64,000 bases of DNA, taken from NCBI RefSeq assembly GCF_003952365.1, contig NZ_CP034443.1:4891001-4955000 (forward strand), given 5' to 3'. Shown in pieces: positions 18,272 through 26,023 of the stretch. Numbering within the stretch: position 1 is the stretch's first letter; every line of letters starts with the position of its first letter. The notes beneath the pieces were generated by a model. The model was not told the DNA's origin. It did not search any database and saw nothing but the letters and a program-made list of their open reading frames with translations. A program made the position numbers and the translations under genes. This DNA comes from Mesorhizobium sp. M9A.F.Ca.ET.002.03.1.2. GTDB lineage: Bacteria; Pseudomonadota; Alphaproteobacteria; Rhizobiales; Rhizobiaceae.

Positions 18272-18484
18272 CTATTCCGACTCTTTTGCCTCTTCCTTTT
18301 TGAGGATTGGCGTGTCGGCTGTTGTCGTGGCGTCGGCAACCGTCGGCGCACTGCTGTTCGCGATGCTTGCCACTTTGGTTTGCTGATCTACGGAAGCCGT
18401 CGTTTTAGTGTGGCCAACACATTCCGCAGCGGCACCGGACACTGAAAGGCCCAGAGCGGCGACAACCAAGAGAGTGGTCTTCAT
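18272..18484 (-). CDS. Small secreted protein of unknown function
   Basis: A 70-residue protein with a clear signal peptide (MKTTLLVVAALGLSVSGAAA, cut after residue 20). The rest is Thr-, Ala- and Ser-rich and ends in a charged tail (KKEEAKESE). A good ribosome-binding site (AGGAG) lies 8 bases before ATG 18484. It matches no family I can name. The mature part, about 50 residues of low complexity with one cysteine, suggests a periplasmic or envelope peptide. No partner gene is adjacent. Confidence 0.65.
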   Translation of the reverse strand: MKTTLLVVAALGLSVSGAAAECVGHTKTTASVDQQTKVASIANSSAPTVADATTTADTPILKKEEAKESE

Positions 18485-18866
18485 CCTGTGGCTCCTAGCT
18501 TTGTTGAGGGCGAGGGCAGGCTAATGGCATATCCCCAGGTCGGAAAGTCAACTTTTCGTGCCCGCGCACGAGACGGCCTTTTCATCTTAAGGAACACCAA
18601 TGACACTGGTATTCCTTAATGATAAAATTAAAAATAATGCCTAACATTTTGATTTTGCTATGCTATTGAAAGGCCGCGCGGGAGCGCGACAGAACTCCGT
18701 CTACGCTATGGCCCTCCAAGGTTCTCCCAGATGACCCTTGCGATGTCTGGAAAGTGGAAGTTTGGCGAGCGCCCCGTTGGCGCCTTGGGAACCGCATCGG
18801 CAGTCGGTCATTAGATATCGAGGAGCCGTCGGCTCCTCCGCCACACCCTGTTCGGATGGAGAAATC
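18485..18866. other. Intergenic region upstream of the sugar dehydrogenase
   Basis: 382 bases with no credible gene. Around 18590-18665 the sequence is much more A+T-rich than its surroundings (runs of A and T), as in a promoter region or foreign insertion. The divergent genes on either side both need promoters here. No conserved box was identified. Confidence 0.5.
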
Positions 18867-19994
18867 ATGCTGCGGGTACTCATTGCTTCGTCTTTTCTTC
18901 TTGCTTTCAGTGCGCCCTCGCTCGCACAGGCCCCTGCCAGGAGCATAGAGAGCGAAACGGGCCGCATTGCCGTCGAGACCTTTGCCGAAGGGCTCGAACA
19001 CCCCTGGGGCGCGACCTACCTGCCAGACGGCGTGCTGCTGGTCACCGAGCGTCCGGGGCGCCTGCGGCTCGTCTCGACCGACGGGGCCGTCTCCGATCCG
19101 ATCGGCGGTGTGCCGGACGTCGTCGCCGGCGGACAAGGCGGCCTGCTGGATGTGGCGCTCGATCCGGACTTTGCCAACAACCGGACCGTCTATCTCTCCT
19201 ACTCGGAGGAACGCCCCGGCGGCGCGGCCACATCCGTCGGTCGTGGACGCCTGGACGATGACGGGAGCGCGCTTTCGAACTTCGAAGTGATCTTCCGGCA
19301 GCAACCGGCGGTCTCCGGACGGAACCACTACGGTTCCCGCCTGGTATTCGCGCCGGACGGCAAGCTCTTCGTCACGCTCGGCGAGCGCTTCAAGATGCGA
19401 CAGGCGCAGGACGTCAACAATCATCTTGGGACGATCGTCCGCATCAATCCCGACGGTTCAGTGCCTGACGACAATCCCTTCGTCGGCAAGGACGGCGCCG
19501 ACGAGATATGGTCCTACGGCCATCGCAATGTGCAAAGCGCAGCGATCCATCCCGAAACCGGCGTGCTCTGGACGGCGGAAATGGGACCGCGCGGCGGCGA
19601 CGAGCTGAACATTCCGCAAGCAGGCCGGAATCACGGCTGGCCCGTGGTCAGCTGGGGGCGGCACTATTCGGGCGAACGCATTCCCGATCCGTCGACTCGG
19701 CCGGACTTTGCCGGCTCCATCCATAGCTGGACGCCCGTCATCTCGCCTTCCGGCATGACCTTCTACACCGGCGACATGTTTGCCGACTGGCGAGGCGACC
19801 TCCTGATTGGCGGATTGTCGGCGGAAGGCATCGTTCGTGTCAGGATTGACGGCGAGCAGGTCGCGGGCGAGGAAGTCCTCGCTCTCGGCAGGCGTATCCG
19901 AGACGTGGTGCAGGCTCCCGACGGCGCGGTCATGGCGCTGACCGACGAGCCAGCGGGACGGATATTACGACTGTCGCCAGCGACTTCGCAGTGA
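18867..19994 (+). CDS. PQQ-dependent sugar dehydrogenase (GSDH/sorbosone dehydrogenase family)
   Basis: A 375-residue secreted beta-propeller enzyme. The signal peptide covers residues 1-24 (MLRVLIASSFLLAFSAPSLAQ). The mature part has LEHPWGATYLPDGVLLVTERPGRL, GGQGGLLDVALDPDF, YGSRLVFAPDGKLFVTLGER, SYGHRNVQ and TAEMGPRGGDELN, all landmarks of soluble aldose sugar dehydrogenases such as E. coli YliI. It would oxidise aldoses in the periplasm with PQQ, and no PQQ synthesis genes are in the window. ATG 18867, at the signal peptide, is preferred to an earlier in-frame start. Confidence 0.9.
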   Translation: MLRVLIASSFLLAFSAPSLAQAPARSIESETGRIAVETFAEGLEHPWGATYLPDGVLLVTERPGRLRLVSTDGAVSDPIGGVPDVVAGGQGGLLDVALDPDFANNRTVYLSYSEERPGGAATSVGRGRLDDDGSALSNFEVIFRQQPAVSGRNHYGSRLVFAPDGKLFVTLGERFKMRQAQDVNNHLGTIVRINPDGSVPDDNPFVGKDGADEIWSYGHRNVQSAAIHPETGVLWTAEMGPRGGDELNIPQAGRNHGWPVVSWGRHYSGERIPDPSTRPDFAGSIHSWTPVISPSGMTFYTGDMFADWRGDLLIGGLSAEGIVRVRIDGEQVAGEEVLALGRRIRDVVQAPDGAVMALTDEPAGRILRLSPATSQ

Positions 19995-20178
19995 TTCCAT
20001 GCGGCGCGACAGACGGAGCCTGGTGAATCATCGCTGAGCCAATGACAGCCAACACAGTGTCATCAGAAACAGTGGCCGACGTCTCGGTAAAGGTTTAGCA
20101 GGGCCACCTGCTCGATTTGCCTGGGGAAATTCGGCCTGTCCGGCAGGGCTGGCGGGTGGCTTCCTGCGGCGAACGGAG

Positions 20179-21402
20179 TCAGGCCGCGCCGATCAGCACG
20201 CCGCCCGCTGCGGCCACGAGCACGACGATCCAGGGCGCAGCTTTCCACGCCATCAGCAGCACGAAGCAGGTAAGCGCCAAGGCGAACTGGCGCGGGCCGA
20301 CGATGGCACTGGTGAACACGGGATCGTAGAGCGCCGCGCCGAGGATGCCGACAACCGCTGCATTGGCGCCGCGCATCAGCGCTTGCGCGCTTTCGCGTTT
20401 GCGGAAGCTGTCCCAGAACGGAATGGCGCCGAGCAGGATCAGGAATCCTGGCAGGAAGACGGCGATCAGCGCAATGCCTGCTCCAACGAGGCCGTTGGGG
20501 GCCGGCTCCAGCACGGTTCCCAGATAGGCCGCGAAGGTGAAGAGCGGACCGGGCACGGCCTGCGCCGCGCCGTAGCCGGCGAGAAACTGGTCGTGGTTGA
20601 CCCAACCGCTTCGGACCACCTCCGTTTCGAGAAGCGGCAGCACGACGTGTCCGCCGCCGAAGACCAGCGAGCCCGCGCGATAAAAGGAGTCGAAGACGGC
20701 CAGCCCTTGCGAAGACATGGCGGTGGTGACGATGGGCAGCCCGAACAGAAGAGCAAAGAACACGACGAGTGAAATTACCCCGAGCGTGCGCGAGACGGGA
20801 AAGTCGATGTGTCTCGTGATCGCCTCGTGATGATTGCGGCAGAACAGCAGCCCCGCCGTCGCCCCGGCGGCGATCGCCGCCACCTGCCCGAGCGGACCAG
20901 CGAAGAGAATGATGACCAGCACCGCGCCGAGGGCGATCGTGGCCCGCTCGCGATCCGGACACAGGTTCCTTGCCATGCCCCAGACCGCCTGCGCCACGAT
21001 GGCGACGGCGACGATCTTGAGGCCGGTGATGATGCCGCTGCCGACCGGTCCACCGAACGCCGTCGCCCCGTAGGCGAAGAGGACGAGCAGGAGAGCCGAC
21101 GGCAAGGTAAAGGCCGCCCAGGCGGCAAGCGCACCGAGCGGCCCGCCACGCAGCAGTCCCAACGCAAAGCCGACCTGGCTGGACGCCGGACCGGGCAGGA
21201 ACTGGCTGAGCGCAACGAGATCGGCATAGCTGGCTTCGTCGATCCATTTGCGTCGTTGCACCAGTTCATCGCGGAAATAGCCCAGATGCGCGATCGGTCC
21301 GCCAAAGGAGGTCAAGCCGAGCTTGAGGAAGGCCGCAAAGACCTCCCCAGGCGAGCCTCTTGTCGCTTGGTTTTCATCGTGGCTCGTTGTCGTGCCCATC
21401 AT
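20179..21402 (-). CDS. chrA: Chromate transporter ChrA
   Basis: A 407-residue membrane protein made of two homologous CHR halves: SFGGPIAHLGYFRDELVQRR...LSQFLPGPASSQVGF in the first, and VFGGGHVVLPLLETEVVRSG...AQAVPGPLFTFAAYLG in the second. The full-length two-domain form exports chromate, giving chromate resistance, or carries sulfate-like anions. Its ATG overlaps the padR stop by 4 bases, so both are translated together and chromate or a related signal probably acts through PadR. Confidence 0.93.
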   Translation of the reverse strand: MMGTTTSHDENQATRGSPGEVFAAFLKLGLTSFGGPIAHLGYFRDELVQRRKWIDEASYADLVALSQFLPGPASSQVGFALGLLRGGPLGALAAWAAFTLPSALLLVLFAYGATAFGGPVGSGIITGLKIVAVAIVAQAVWGMARNLCPDRERATIALGAVLVIILFAGPLGQVAAIAAGATAGLLFCRNHHEAITRHIDFPVSRTLGVISLVVFFALLFGLPIVTTAMSSQGLAVFDSFYRAGSLVFGGGHVVLPLLETEVVRSGWVNHDQFLAGYGAAQAVPGPLFTFAAYLGTVLEPAPNGLVGAGIALIAVFLPGFLILLGAIPFWDSFRKRESAQALMRGANAAVVGILGAALYDPVFTSAIVGPRQFALALTCFVLLMAWKAAPWIVVLVAAAGGVLIGAA

Positions 21403-21755
21403 CGCTTCACTGCCTCTCCGGTAAACTCGCGGATACGCTCCTTGGCCACAGCAAGGCCCTCGCGTCCTTTGTCGGTAATGGAATAGAGCTTGCGCATCGT
21501 GCGTCCGTCGCGCTCCTCGCGCGAGTTGAGGTAGCTGTCACGCGTCATCTTGTGGAGCAATGGATAGAGCGTGCCGGCAGACAGGCGGTAGCCGTGGCTC
21601 GCCAGCTCGTCGATCATCCACTGGCCGTAAATCTCGTGCTCGGCCGCATGATGGAGCACATGCAGGCGCACGAGACCGGAGAGCAGGTCGTGATGCTCCA
21701 TCGCCCGCGGACGCCTTTTCTCAGCCGCCGCCATCTCTGGCTGACCCTCTGTCAT
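21399..21755 (-). CDS. PadR family transcriptional regulator
   Basis: A 118-residue winged-helix protein with a PadR core: LVRLHVLHHAAEHEIYGQWMIDELASHG and LSAGTLYPLLHKMTRDSYLNSREERDGR, followed by KLYSITDKGREGLAVAKERI. It heads an operon with chrA (4-base overlap). PadR repressors act as dimers on an operator near their own promoter; a 6-5-6 inverted repeat lies 40 bases upstream at 21795-21811. Confidence 0.92.
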   Translation of the reverse strand: MTEGQPEMAAAEKRRPRAMEHHDLLSGLVRLHVLHHAAEHEIYGQWMIDELASHGYRLSAGTLYPLLHKMTRDSYLNSREERDGRTMRKLYSITDKGREGLAVAKERIREFTGEAVKR

Positions 21756-21794
21756 GCCACCTGCCTTCTTGATATGCCGTGCGACCGGTTCATA

Positions 21795-21811
21795 CTATCG
21801 GCTTACGATAG
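21795..21811. promoter_or_regulatory. Putative PadR operator
   Basis: CTATCG (21795-21800) and CGATAG (21806-21811) form a perfect 6-base inverted repeat around GCTTA, 40 bases before the padR start. The position suits autorepression of padR-chrA, and it lies between padR and the divergent remnant. Confidence 0.5.
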
Positions 21812-21841
21812 CGAAAATCGATTACAAAAAGACGACAAGGC

Positions 21842-21889
21842 ATGGAGCTCGTTCTCATCGGCATCGCCGCGCTGCTGACCGCCGCGTGA
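21842..21889 (+). pseudogene. Possible N-terminal remnant of a TauE/SafE-type permease
   Basis: ATG 21842 opens a 15-residue peptide, MELVLIGIAALLTAA, before TGA. This resembles the first helix of TSUP (TauE/SafE) anion permeases, which often neighbour chromate transporters. Nothing recognisable follows, so the rest appears deleted. Such a short match could be chance. Confidence 0.25.
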
Positions 21890-22136
21890 CGCCATTTGCA
21901 ATGCCGCCGGTTGCCAGCTTGTCTCGTGCGAGCGCCACCTCCAATCCCTGGTTTGCTGCCCTGAGGACCAGGTCCGACTTGCTGTGGTCGCGTGGTCGCC
22001 CTCTGGCCCCTGTGAGATCTGGGATCCCGCCTCCGTCAGACGCAGAGGAACAATTTGTTCACGTACGTTGATCCGGCTTATTTGATCTGACGCAATTCCG
22101 ATCGCGAGAACCTCGAGTATTTTATTGACGCAAAGT

Positions 22137-22154
22137 ATCTGCATCTTTGCAGAT
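22137..22154. promoter_or_regulatory. Inverted repeat upstream of the copper-oxidase cluster
   Basis: ATCTGCA and TGCAGAT flank a 4-base spacer, 35 bases before the start at 22190. It may be a regulator site. The downstream gene content suggests a metal-responsive control, but no regulator gene is adjacent. Confidence 0.35.
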
Positions 22155-22189
22155 GTTGACCTTGGCATATTGGGCGAAGGAACTGATTT

Positions 22190-22615
22190 TTGTATCGGAA
22201 GGCCGTCCAGTCGCAACTCGTTCGCTTGTGGAGAGGGGTGTCGGTAATCGACGCGCCCCGATGGCTTGCGCTACTCATTGCCGTCCTGATCGCGGTTTCC
22301 CCAATTCTCTATGGCGGCCGCCACGTTCATGCATCGATGAAGTATGAAGCCCGCATTGCGGTTGAATACCATCACGCTGCCGATGCCATGACGGCGTATG
22401 CAGATGAAGCGCCGTGCAACGGCGGGGACGAGGCGCAAGACAACGGGGATTGCTGCGTCTCGTTTACAAGCTGCTTTTTCTGCGTGCCCATGCCCGCGCA
22501 AATCCTCGTAGGCCTCAAGCAACGGGAACCTTTCGCGCTCGCCCCATCCGTCACCTTGCTGCCGGGCGAGACGTCAATGGAATTGCGTCCTCCTAAGCTC
22601 ATCGTAACCGTCTGA
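22190..22615 (+). CDS. Cys-rich membrane-anchored protein of unknown function
   Basis: About 141 residues. One hydrophobic segment at 25-42 (WLALLIAVLIAVSPILYGG) anchors a mostly extracytoplasmic part with a cysteine cluster, GDCCVSFTSCFFC, plus His residues earlier. The pattern recalls small metal-resistance proteins of the DUF2946 type but is not a firm match. The proposed TTG start at 22190 is preceded by AAGGA at 8 bases; other starts are possible. The multicopper oxidase gene follows after 79 bases, so a role in copper handling is inferred from context. Confidence 0.6.
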   Translation: MYRKAVQSQLVRLWRGVSVIDAPRWLALLIAVLIAVSPILYGGRHVHASMKYEARIAVEYHHAADAMTAYADEAPCNGGDEAQDNGDCCVSFTSCFFCVPMPAQILVGLKQREPFALAPSVTLLPGETSMELRPPKLIVTV

Positions 22616-22694
22616 GCGCACGCGGCCTCGCGGTTCGTGCGCTCCGTTATCGGCCGATCCGGCCTTTCGAGTTCACGAACATGAGAGCTTTGAT

Positions 22695-24137
22695 ATGCAA
22701 CAGATTTCCCGCCGCCAGTTTCTGGCATCCACGGCGGCTGCCAGCGTCGCCAGCACGGTCTCGTCACTGACCGGCTTTGCCGGCATTGCACGAGCCGCCG
22801 TCCCAACACTTCTTCGCGCCGAAACCCGCGTCATCGAGGTCGCGGGGCAGGCCGCCACCGTCTTCGGTCTCCTCCAGAAGGACGGTACGCACGGACTATT
22901 CGCCCAGGCCGGCGAGGACTTCAATGTCCGTCTGGAAAACGTGCTCGACGCGACGACGCTCATCCACTGGCACGGTTTGACACCGCCTTTCGGACAGGAC
23001 GGGGTGCCGGACCTGCCGCAGTCGCTGTTGCAGCCCGGCCAATCCTATGAGTATCGCTTCCCGCTTGAAACCCCCGGCACTCACTGGATGCATGCCCACA
23101 CATTGCAGGAGCAGCAGCTTCTGGCGGCGCCGCTGATCGTCAACGACCCGGCTGAGGCCGGCCTCGACGAGCAGACCGTCGTGGTGCTCTTCCACGATTT
23201 CAGCTTCAAGGCCCCCGAGGAACTGCTTGCCGGACTGACAGGGGCGATGTCGGGCCACTCGATGAGCGGCATGAGCCACAACATGAGCGGCATGGAGCAA
23301 GGCGCTGTCACCCACGGTGGCTCCGCCATGGACATCAACGACATCGACTACGACGCCTATCTCGCGAACGATCGGGCACTCGACGATCCGCAGGTGTTTC
23401 CTGTCGAAAGGAACGGAACGGTCAGGCTGCGACTCATCAACGGGGCGACCGCCACGGCCTTCTGGATCGACACCGGATCGCTCGAAGGCGAGGCGATCGC
23501 GGTCGACGGCAACCGGATCGTCCCCGTCCGCGGCCGCCGCTTCCCGCTCGGTATGGGGCAGCGCCTCGATATCCGCATCCGTCTCCCGCGCGAGGAGGGG
23601 GCATGGCCGGTGCTCGCTTTGCGCGAAGGCGGCGTCGAGCGGGCCGGCTTCATCCTGGCGAAAAGGGGCGGCGCTGTGAAACGCGTTCCCTCGAAGGGAG
23701 ACAAGGCTGAAGTGCCGCTCGACCTTTCGCTGGAGTTGGGCTTCCGTGCCGCGAAACCGCTCGCCGAGCAGGTGGCGAACAAACGCGAACCCGTCGTGCT
23801 CGGCGGCGACATGGCAAAGTACGTCTGGACCATCAACAGCCAAACCTTCGGCAGCCACAAGCCGATCGCGGTCAGCAAGGGCGACCGCGTCGAGTTGGCC
23901 ATCCGCAACGACAGCATGATGGGCCATCCGATGCACCTGCATGGCCACCATTTCCAGGTAGTCGGGATCGACGGACACCGTTTTTCGGGAGCGGTCCGCG
24001 ACACCGTGTGGGTGCCGCCGCAGCGCGAGGTCACCGTCGCGTTCGACGCCTCGAACCCCGGCACATGGGCCTTCCACTGCCACCATCTCTATCACATGGC
24101 GACCGGCATGATGACCGTCGTCCAGTACGACGCCTGA
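22695..24137 (+). CDS. Tat-exported multicopper oxidase
   Basis: 480 residues. A twin-arginine signal (SRRQFLASTAAASVAST) leads to three cupredoxin domains. The copper ligands are all visible: HWHG (91-94), HWMHAH (130-135), HPMHLHGH (411-418) and HCHHLYHMATGM (461-472), covering the type 1 and trinuclear centres. A Met/His-rich insert at about 183-212 (GAMSGHSMSGMSHNMSGM) is typical of copper-resistance oxidases such as CueO and CopA, so the likely role is periplasmic Cu(I) oxidation and detoxification. It is probably co-transcribed with the Cys-rich protein upstream and a 37-residue peptide downstream. Confidence 0.93.
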   Translation: MQQISRRQFLASTAAASVASTVSSLTGFAGIARAAVPTLLRAETRVIEVAGQAATVFGLLQKDGTHGLFAQAGEDFNVRLENVLDATTLIHWHGLTPPFGQDGVPDLPQSLLQPGQSYEYRFPLETPGTHWMHAHTLQEQQLLAAPLIVNDPAEAGLDEQTVVVLFHDFSFKAPEELLAGLTGAMSGHSMSGMSHNMSGMEQGAVTHGGSAMDINDIDYDAYLANDRALDDPQVFPVERNGTVRLRLINGATATAFWIDTGSLEGEAIAVDGNRIVPVRGRRFPLGMGQRLDIRIRLPREEGAWPVLALREGGVERAGFILAKRGGAVKRVPSKGDKAEVPLDLSLELGFRAAKPLAEQVANKREPVVLGGDMAKYVWTINSQTFGSHKPIAVSKGDRVELAIRNDSMMGHPMHLHGHHFQVVGIDGHRFSGAVRDTVWVPPQREVTVAFDASNPGTWAFHCHHLYHMATGMMTVVQYDA

Positions 24138-24157
24138 GCAGACCAGGGAGAAAAGAC

Positions 24158-24271
24158 ATGAGAACCAATCTTGAGAGAAAGTCCACCGCCATTGCCGTAG
24201 CGACCCCTGCCGACCCGCAGGTGGAAAAGGCGACCGGCGACACGATGGGCCTGCCCGAGAAGAGCAACTGA
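24158..24271 (+). CDS. Small hypothetical protein (37 residues)
   Basis: ATG 24158 is preceded by AGGGAGAA and lies 20 bases after the oxidase stop. The peptide begins MRTNLERKSTAIAVATP and ends MGLPEKSN, with no hydrophobic segment and no recognisable family. The good ribosome-binding site and tight spacing support a real gene in the copper operon, but the short length leaves doubt. Confidence 0.4.
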   Translation: MRTNLERKSTAIAVATPADPQVEKATGDTMGLPEKSN

Positions 24272-24336
24272 GATGAGATCACTACCGGCTGTCTCACAGG
24301 CGCGATCGTCGCCGGAGCTCTGCCGTGAGCGCCGCC

Positions 24337-24531
24337 CTACTGATGCCGCGCGAGCAGCTCTACGGGCGCGTTGGCTTCAACCAACCTGGCCAGCGCTTGC
24401 TCGACTTTCTGCGCCGAGCGGTCCGTGCGCTTGATGTGCCTCACGATTTGCTGCCTTAACAGCGCGAGCCTTGCGGCGCGATATACGTCGCCATACATTG
24501 CAGTTTCAAGGTGGAGAGTCGCGAGCCTCAT
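24337..24531 (-). CDS. Small hypothetical protein
   Basis: 64 residues from ATG 24531 (TTG 24546 would add five). The sequence is helical and basic: AMYGDVYRAARLALLRQQIV, then HIKRTDRSAQKVEQALARLV. No family is recognised. It is one of two small helical proteins in tandem on this strand, next to 24716-24928. No strong ribosome-binding site is seen. Confidence 0.4.
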   Translation of the reverse strand: MRLATLHLETAMYGDVYRAARLALLRQQIVRHIKRTDRSAQKVEQALARLVEANAPVELLARHQ

Positions 24532-24715
24532 GGGCGACGATTCCAATTATCCAGCGGAAGAATTCGCGAATACGCCTTTCGTTCCAATGTCCGACCCACG
24601 CTGCGGCAAAAGGGGAACGCGGCGTGACCAGGGGCGGGCCATCTCGTGGAGCAGGCCGGCCGTGTGAAAAGCACCTGCGAATTCCGGGAGGAATGAGGAG
24701 TGATAGCCCCCGCTG

Positions 24716-24928
24716 CTAGGCCTTCAGCCCACCGTCGGTGCTGGGCGGATCGATCGTCAGTAAGCGGTGTGCGGCCTCGACCAGACGCCGTTGCGCGCTG
24801 ATCCTGCTGCACAGCGCGATGTTCTCGGCCAGCATTTCTTCTGAGCGTTCAAGCGCGAGCTCGGTCCGGTTGATGCGTTCCCTGGCCTTGGCCATCGCGC
24901 TTTCGTGGGGTTCCATGGTGTTCGTCAT
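24716..24928 (-). CDS. Small coiled-coil hypothetical protein
   Basis: 70 residues from ATG 24928: MTNTMEPHESAMAKARERIN, then a heptad-like helix (LALERSEEMLAENIALCSRI) and RRLVEAAHRLLTI. No family is recognised. The regular charged helix favours a real protein, perhaps a dimer. A terminator-like hairpin lies 93 bases upstream. Confidence 0.5.
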   Translation of the reverse strand: MTNTMEPHESAMAKARERINRTELALERSEEMLAENIALCSRISAQRRLVEAAHRLLTIDPPSTDGGLKA

Positions 24929-25020
24929 GATTACTAACTCAGGGCGGACCGGATCGTTCCCTCTTCCACAAACCCTCAACTTCAGCTGCGATTCGCCATT
25001 ATAAGTTGCCGCACTAGAGA

Positions 25021-25056
25021 AAACCCGCCCGGCTGAGGGGCAGCCGGAGCGGGTTT
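25021..25056 (-). terminator. Terminator-like hairpin
   Basis: AAACCCGCCCGGCTG pairs with CAGCCGGAGCGGGTTT (one bulge) around AGGGG. Read on the minus strand it ends in GGGTTTTCTC, so it could end transcription of the gene at 25144-25467. It is a strong structure in either direction. Confidence 0.6.
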
Positions 25057-25143
25057 ATGTGGCCTGAAACGGTGCGTGCTTACCGTTTGTACCGTGTAAT
25101 CAACTTGCCACGGCCATTTGGGTTCCCTTCAGGCTGAAAGATT

Positions 25144-25467
25144 TCAGGTCGGCTCATCGAACACCAGCGTCGTGCCCTTCGGCCAGCGGTACTTCCTCAC
25201 CAGCTTGACTGTGTCCGCATCGACGGTGACGCGGCCGAGCACTTGCACTGTGACTCTGCCCAACTCCTCATCGACGTGAACGACCTCGCCATCGAGGTCG
25301 ATCTTGTCGCCCGGCTTCGCCTTCCGGTCGATGATCGAATAGGGATGGTTGGCTGTCGGGATGCGCAGTGTCACGCGGTGGGGGCCAGCCAATGGTCGGC
25401 CCGATGGGCCAGATGATGTCCCGGAATATGTCGAAGGACGCATCGCGTTTCTTAGCGCGGAGCTCAA
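25144..25467 (-). CDS. Hypothetical protein, possibly N-terminally altered
   Basis: Up to 107 residues. The C-terminal 75 look protein-like, with alternating charged and hydrophobic strands (KAKPGDKIDLDGEVVHVDEE, then GRVTVQVLGRVTVDADTVKL). The N-terminal 30 are Ser/Pro/Gly-rich and look like non-coding sequence. GTG 25374 is an alternative start that removes it. No family is recognised; the beta-rich pattern could be an SH3- or KOW-like fold. The gene lies in the patchy accessory region beside a decayed LysR gene. Confidence 0.4.
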   Translation of the reverse strand: MSSALRNAMRPSTYSGTSSGPSGRPLAGPHRVTLRIPTANHPYSIIDRKAKPGDKIDLDGEVVHVDEELGRVTVQVLGRVTVDADTVKLVRKYRWPKGTTLVFDEPT

Positions 25468-25529
25468 GGTGACGGATGCCCAGCAACCATCGTCAGGCGC
25501 GAGGAGGCCTGGCTACGAGCCTCCTCTTG

Positions 25530-25815
25530 TTAAGAGGCTGCGTTCAGGAGCGGCGATCCAGCCAAAGTTTCGACCATGTGTTCGATGAAGGCGCGAACCC
25601 GAGGTGGCAGCGGCCCGCCGCCGACATGGATGGCGGATTGCAGTCTTCCAGTAGAGGCACAAGCGCTCCGGCGGCAATATCGGCCCCGACGTGAAACAAC
25701 CCCAACCGCGCGATGCCGGCACCGGCAAGCGCCATCTGCTTCATCGTCTCGCCATTGTGGCGATCGCCTGCCACCCCCACTGTGTTTTCCCATGGCGACT
25801 GCTCTCGAACATGAA
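25530..25815 (-). pseudogene. LysR-type regulator, C-terminal remnant with frameshift
   Basis: Only the end of the effector domain remains. One frame gives NGETMKQMALAGAGIARLGL and DIAAGALVPLLEDCNPP. The reading then continues in another frame with GPLPPRVRAFIEHMVETLAG, the standard LysR C-terminus, before a stop at 25530. The DNA-binding half is absent, and upstream sequence turns into a probable insertion-sequence end. The gene is broken twice, so it is not functional. Confidence 0.72.
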
Positions 25816-25873
25816 ACGGCGAACTGCCGTGGGAAAAAGGCGGTGTTCGGCGACAACTCGTTCGGCACGAGGT

Positions 25874-25920
25874 TGTCACCCATGTCTTAGGTACAAACTG
25901 TTACCCATGTCTCCGGAACG
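25874..25920. mobile_element. Probable insertion-sequence end remnant
   Basis: Two near-identical 14-base units, TGTCACCCATGTCT (25874-25887) and TGTTACCCATGTCT (25899-25912), are repeated 25 bases apart, followed by CCGGAACG. Such repeated CCCATGTCT units resemble the terminal regions of transposase elements common in rhizobia. No transposase gene is left. The boundary coincides with the truncation of the LysR gene. Confidence 0.35.
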
Positions 25921-25933
25921 GACCTGGCCAATG

Positions 25934-26023
25934 TGGCGGAGGGAGTGGGATTCGAACCCACGGTGGGCTTGCACCCACGCCGGTTTTCAAGACCGGTGCC
26001 TTAAACCGCTCGGCCATCCCTCC
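25934..26023 (-). tRNA. tRNA-Ser (anticodon UGA)
   Basis: A 90-base gene on the minus strand. The acceptor stem GGAGGGA/TCCCTCC, D arm GCCGAGCGGTTTAAGGC, anticodon stem-loop CCGGT-CTTGAAA-ACCGG, a long class II variable arm (GTGGGT...GCCCAC), the T arm GTGGGTTCGAATCCCAC and an encoded CCA end are all present. Anticodon UGA reads UCN serine codons. Its 3' end faces the accessory stretch to the left. Confidence 0.97.

Larger units (their letters stand above)
21756..22189. other. Divergent intergenic region between padR-chrA and the copper-oxidase cluster
   Basis: 434 bases without an intact gene. It contains the PadR-like inverted repeat (21795-21811), a 15-codon reading frame that looks like the start of a lost transporter (21842-21889), and a 7-4-7 inverted repeat (22137-22154) ahead of the next gene. 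Confidence 0.6.

Noticed and set aside
25934..26023. Duplicated tRNA-Ser end as an attachment site
   Set aside because: No second copy of the tRNA 3' end was found to the left, and no integrase gene is present.
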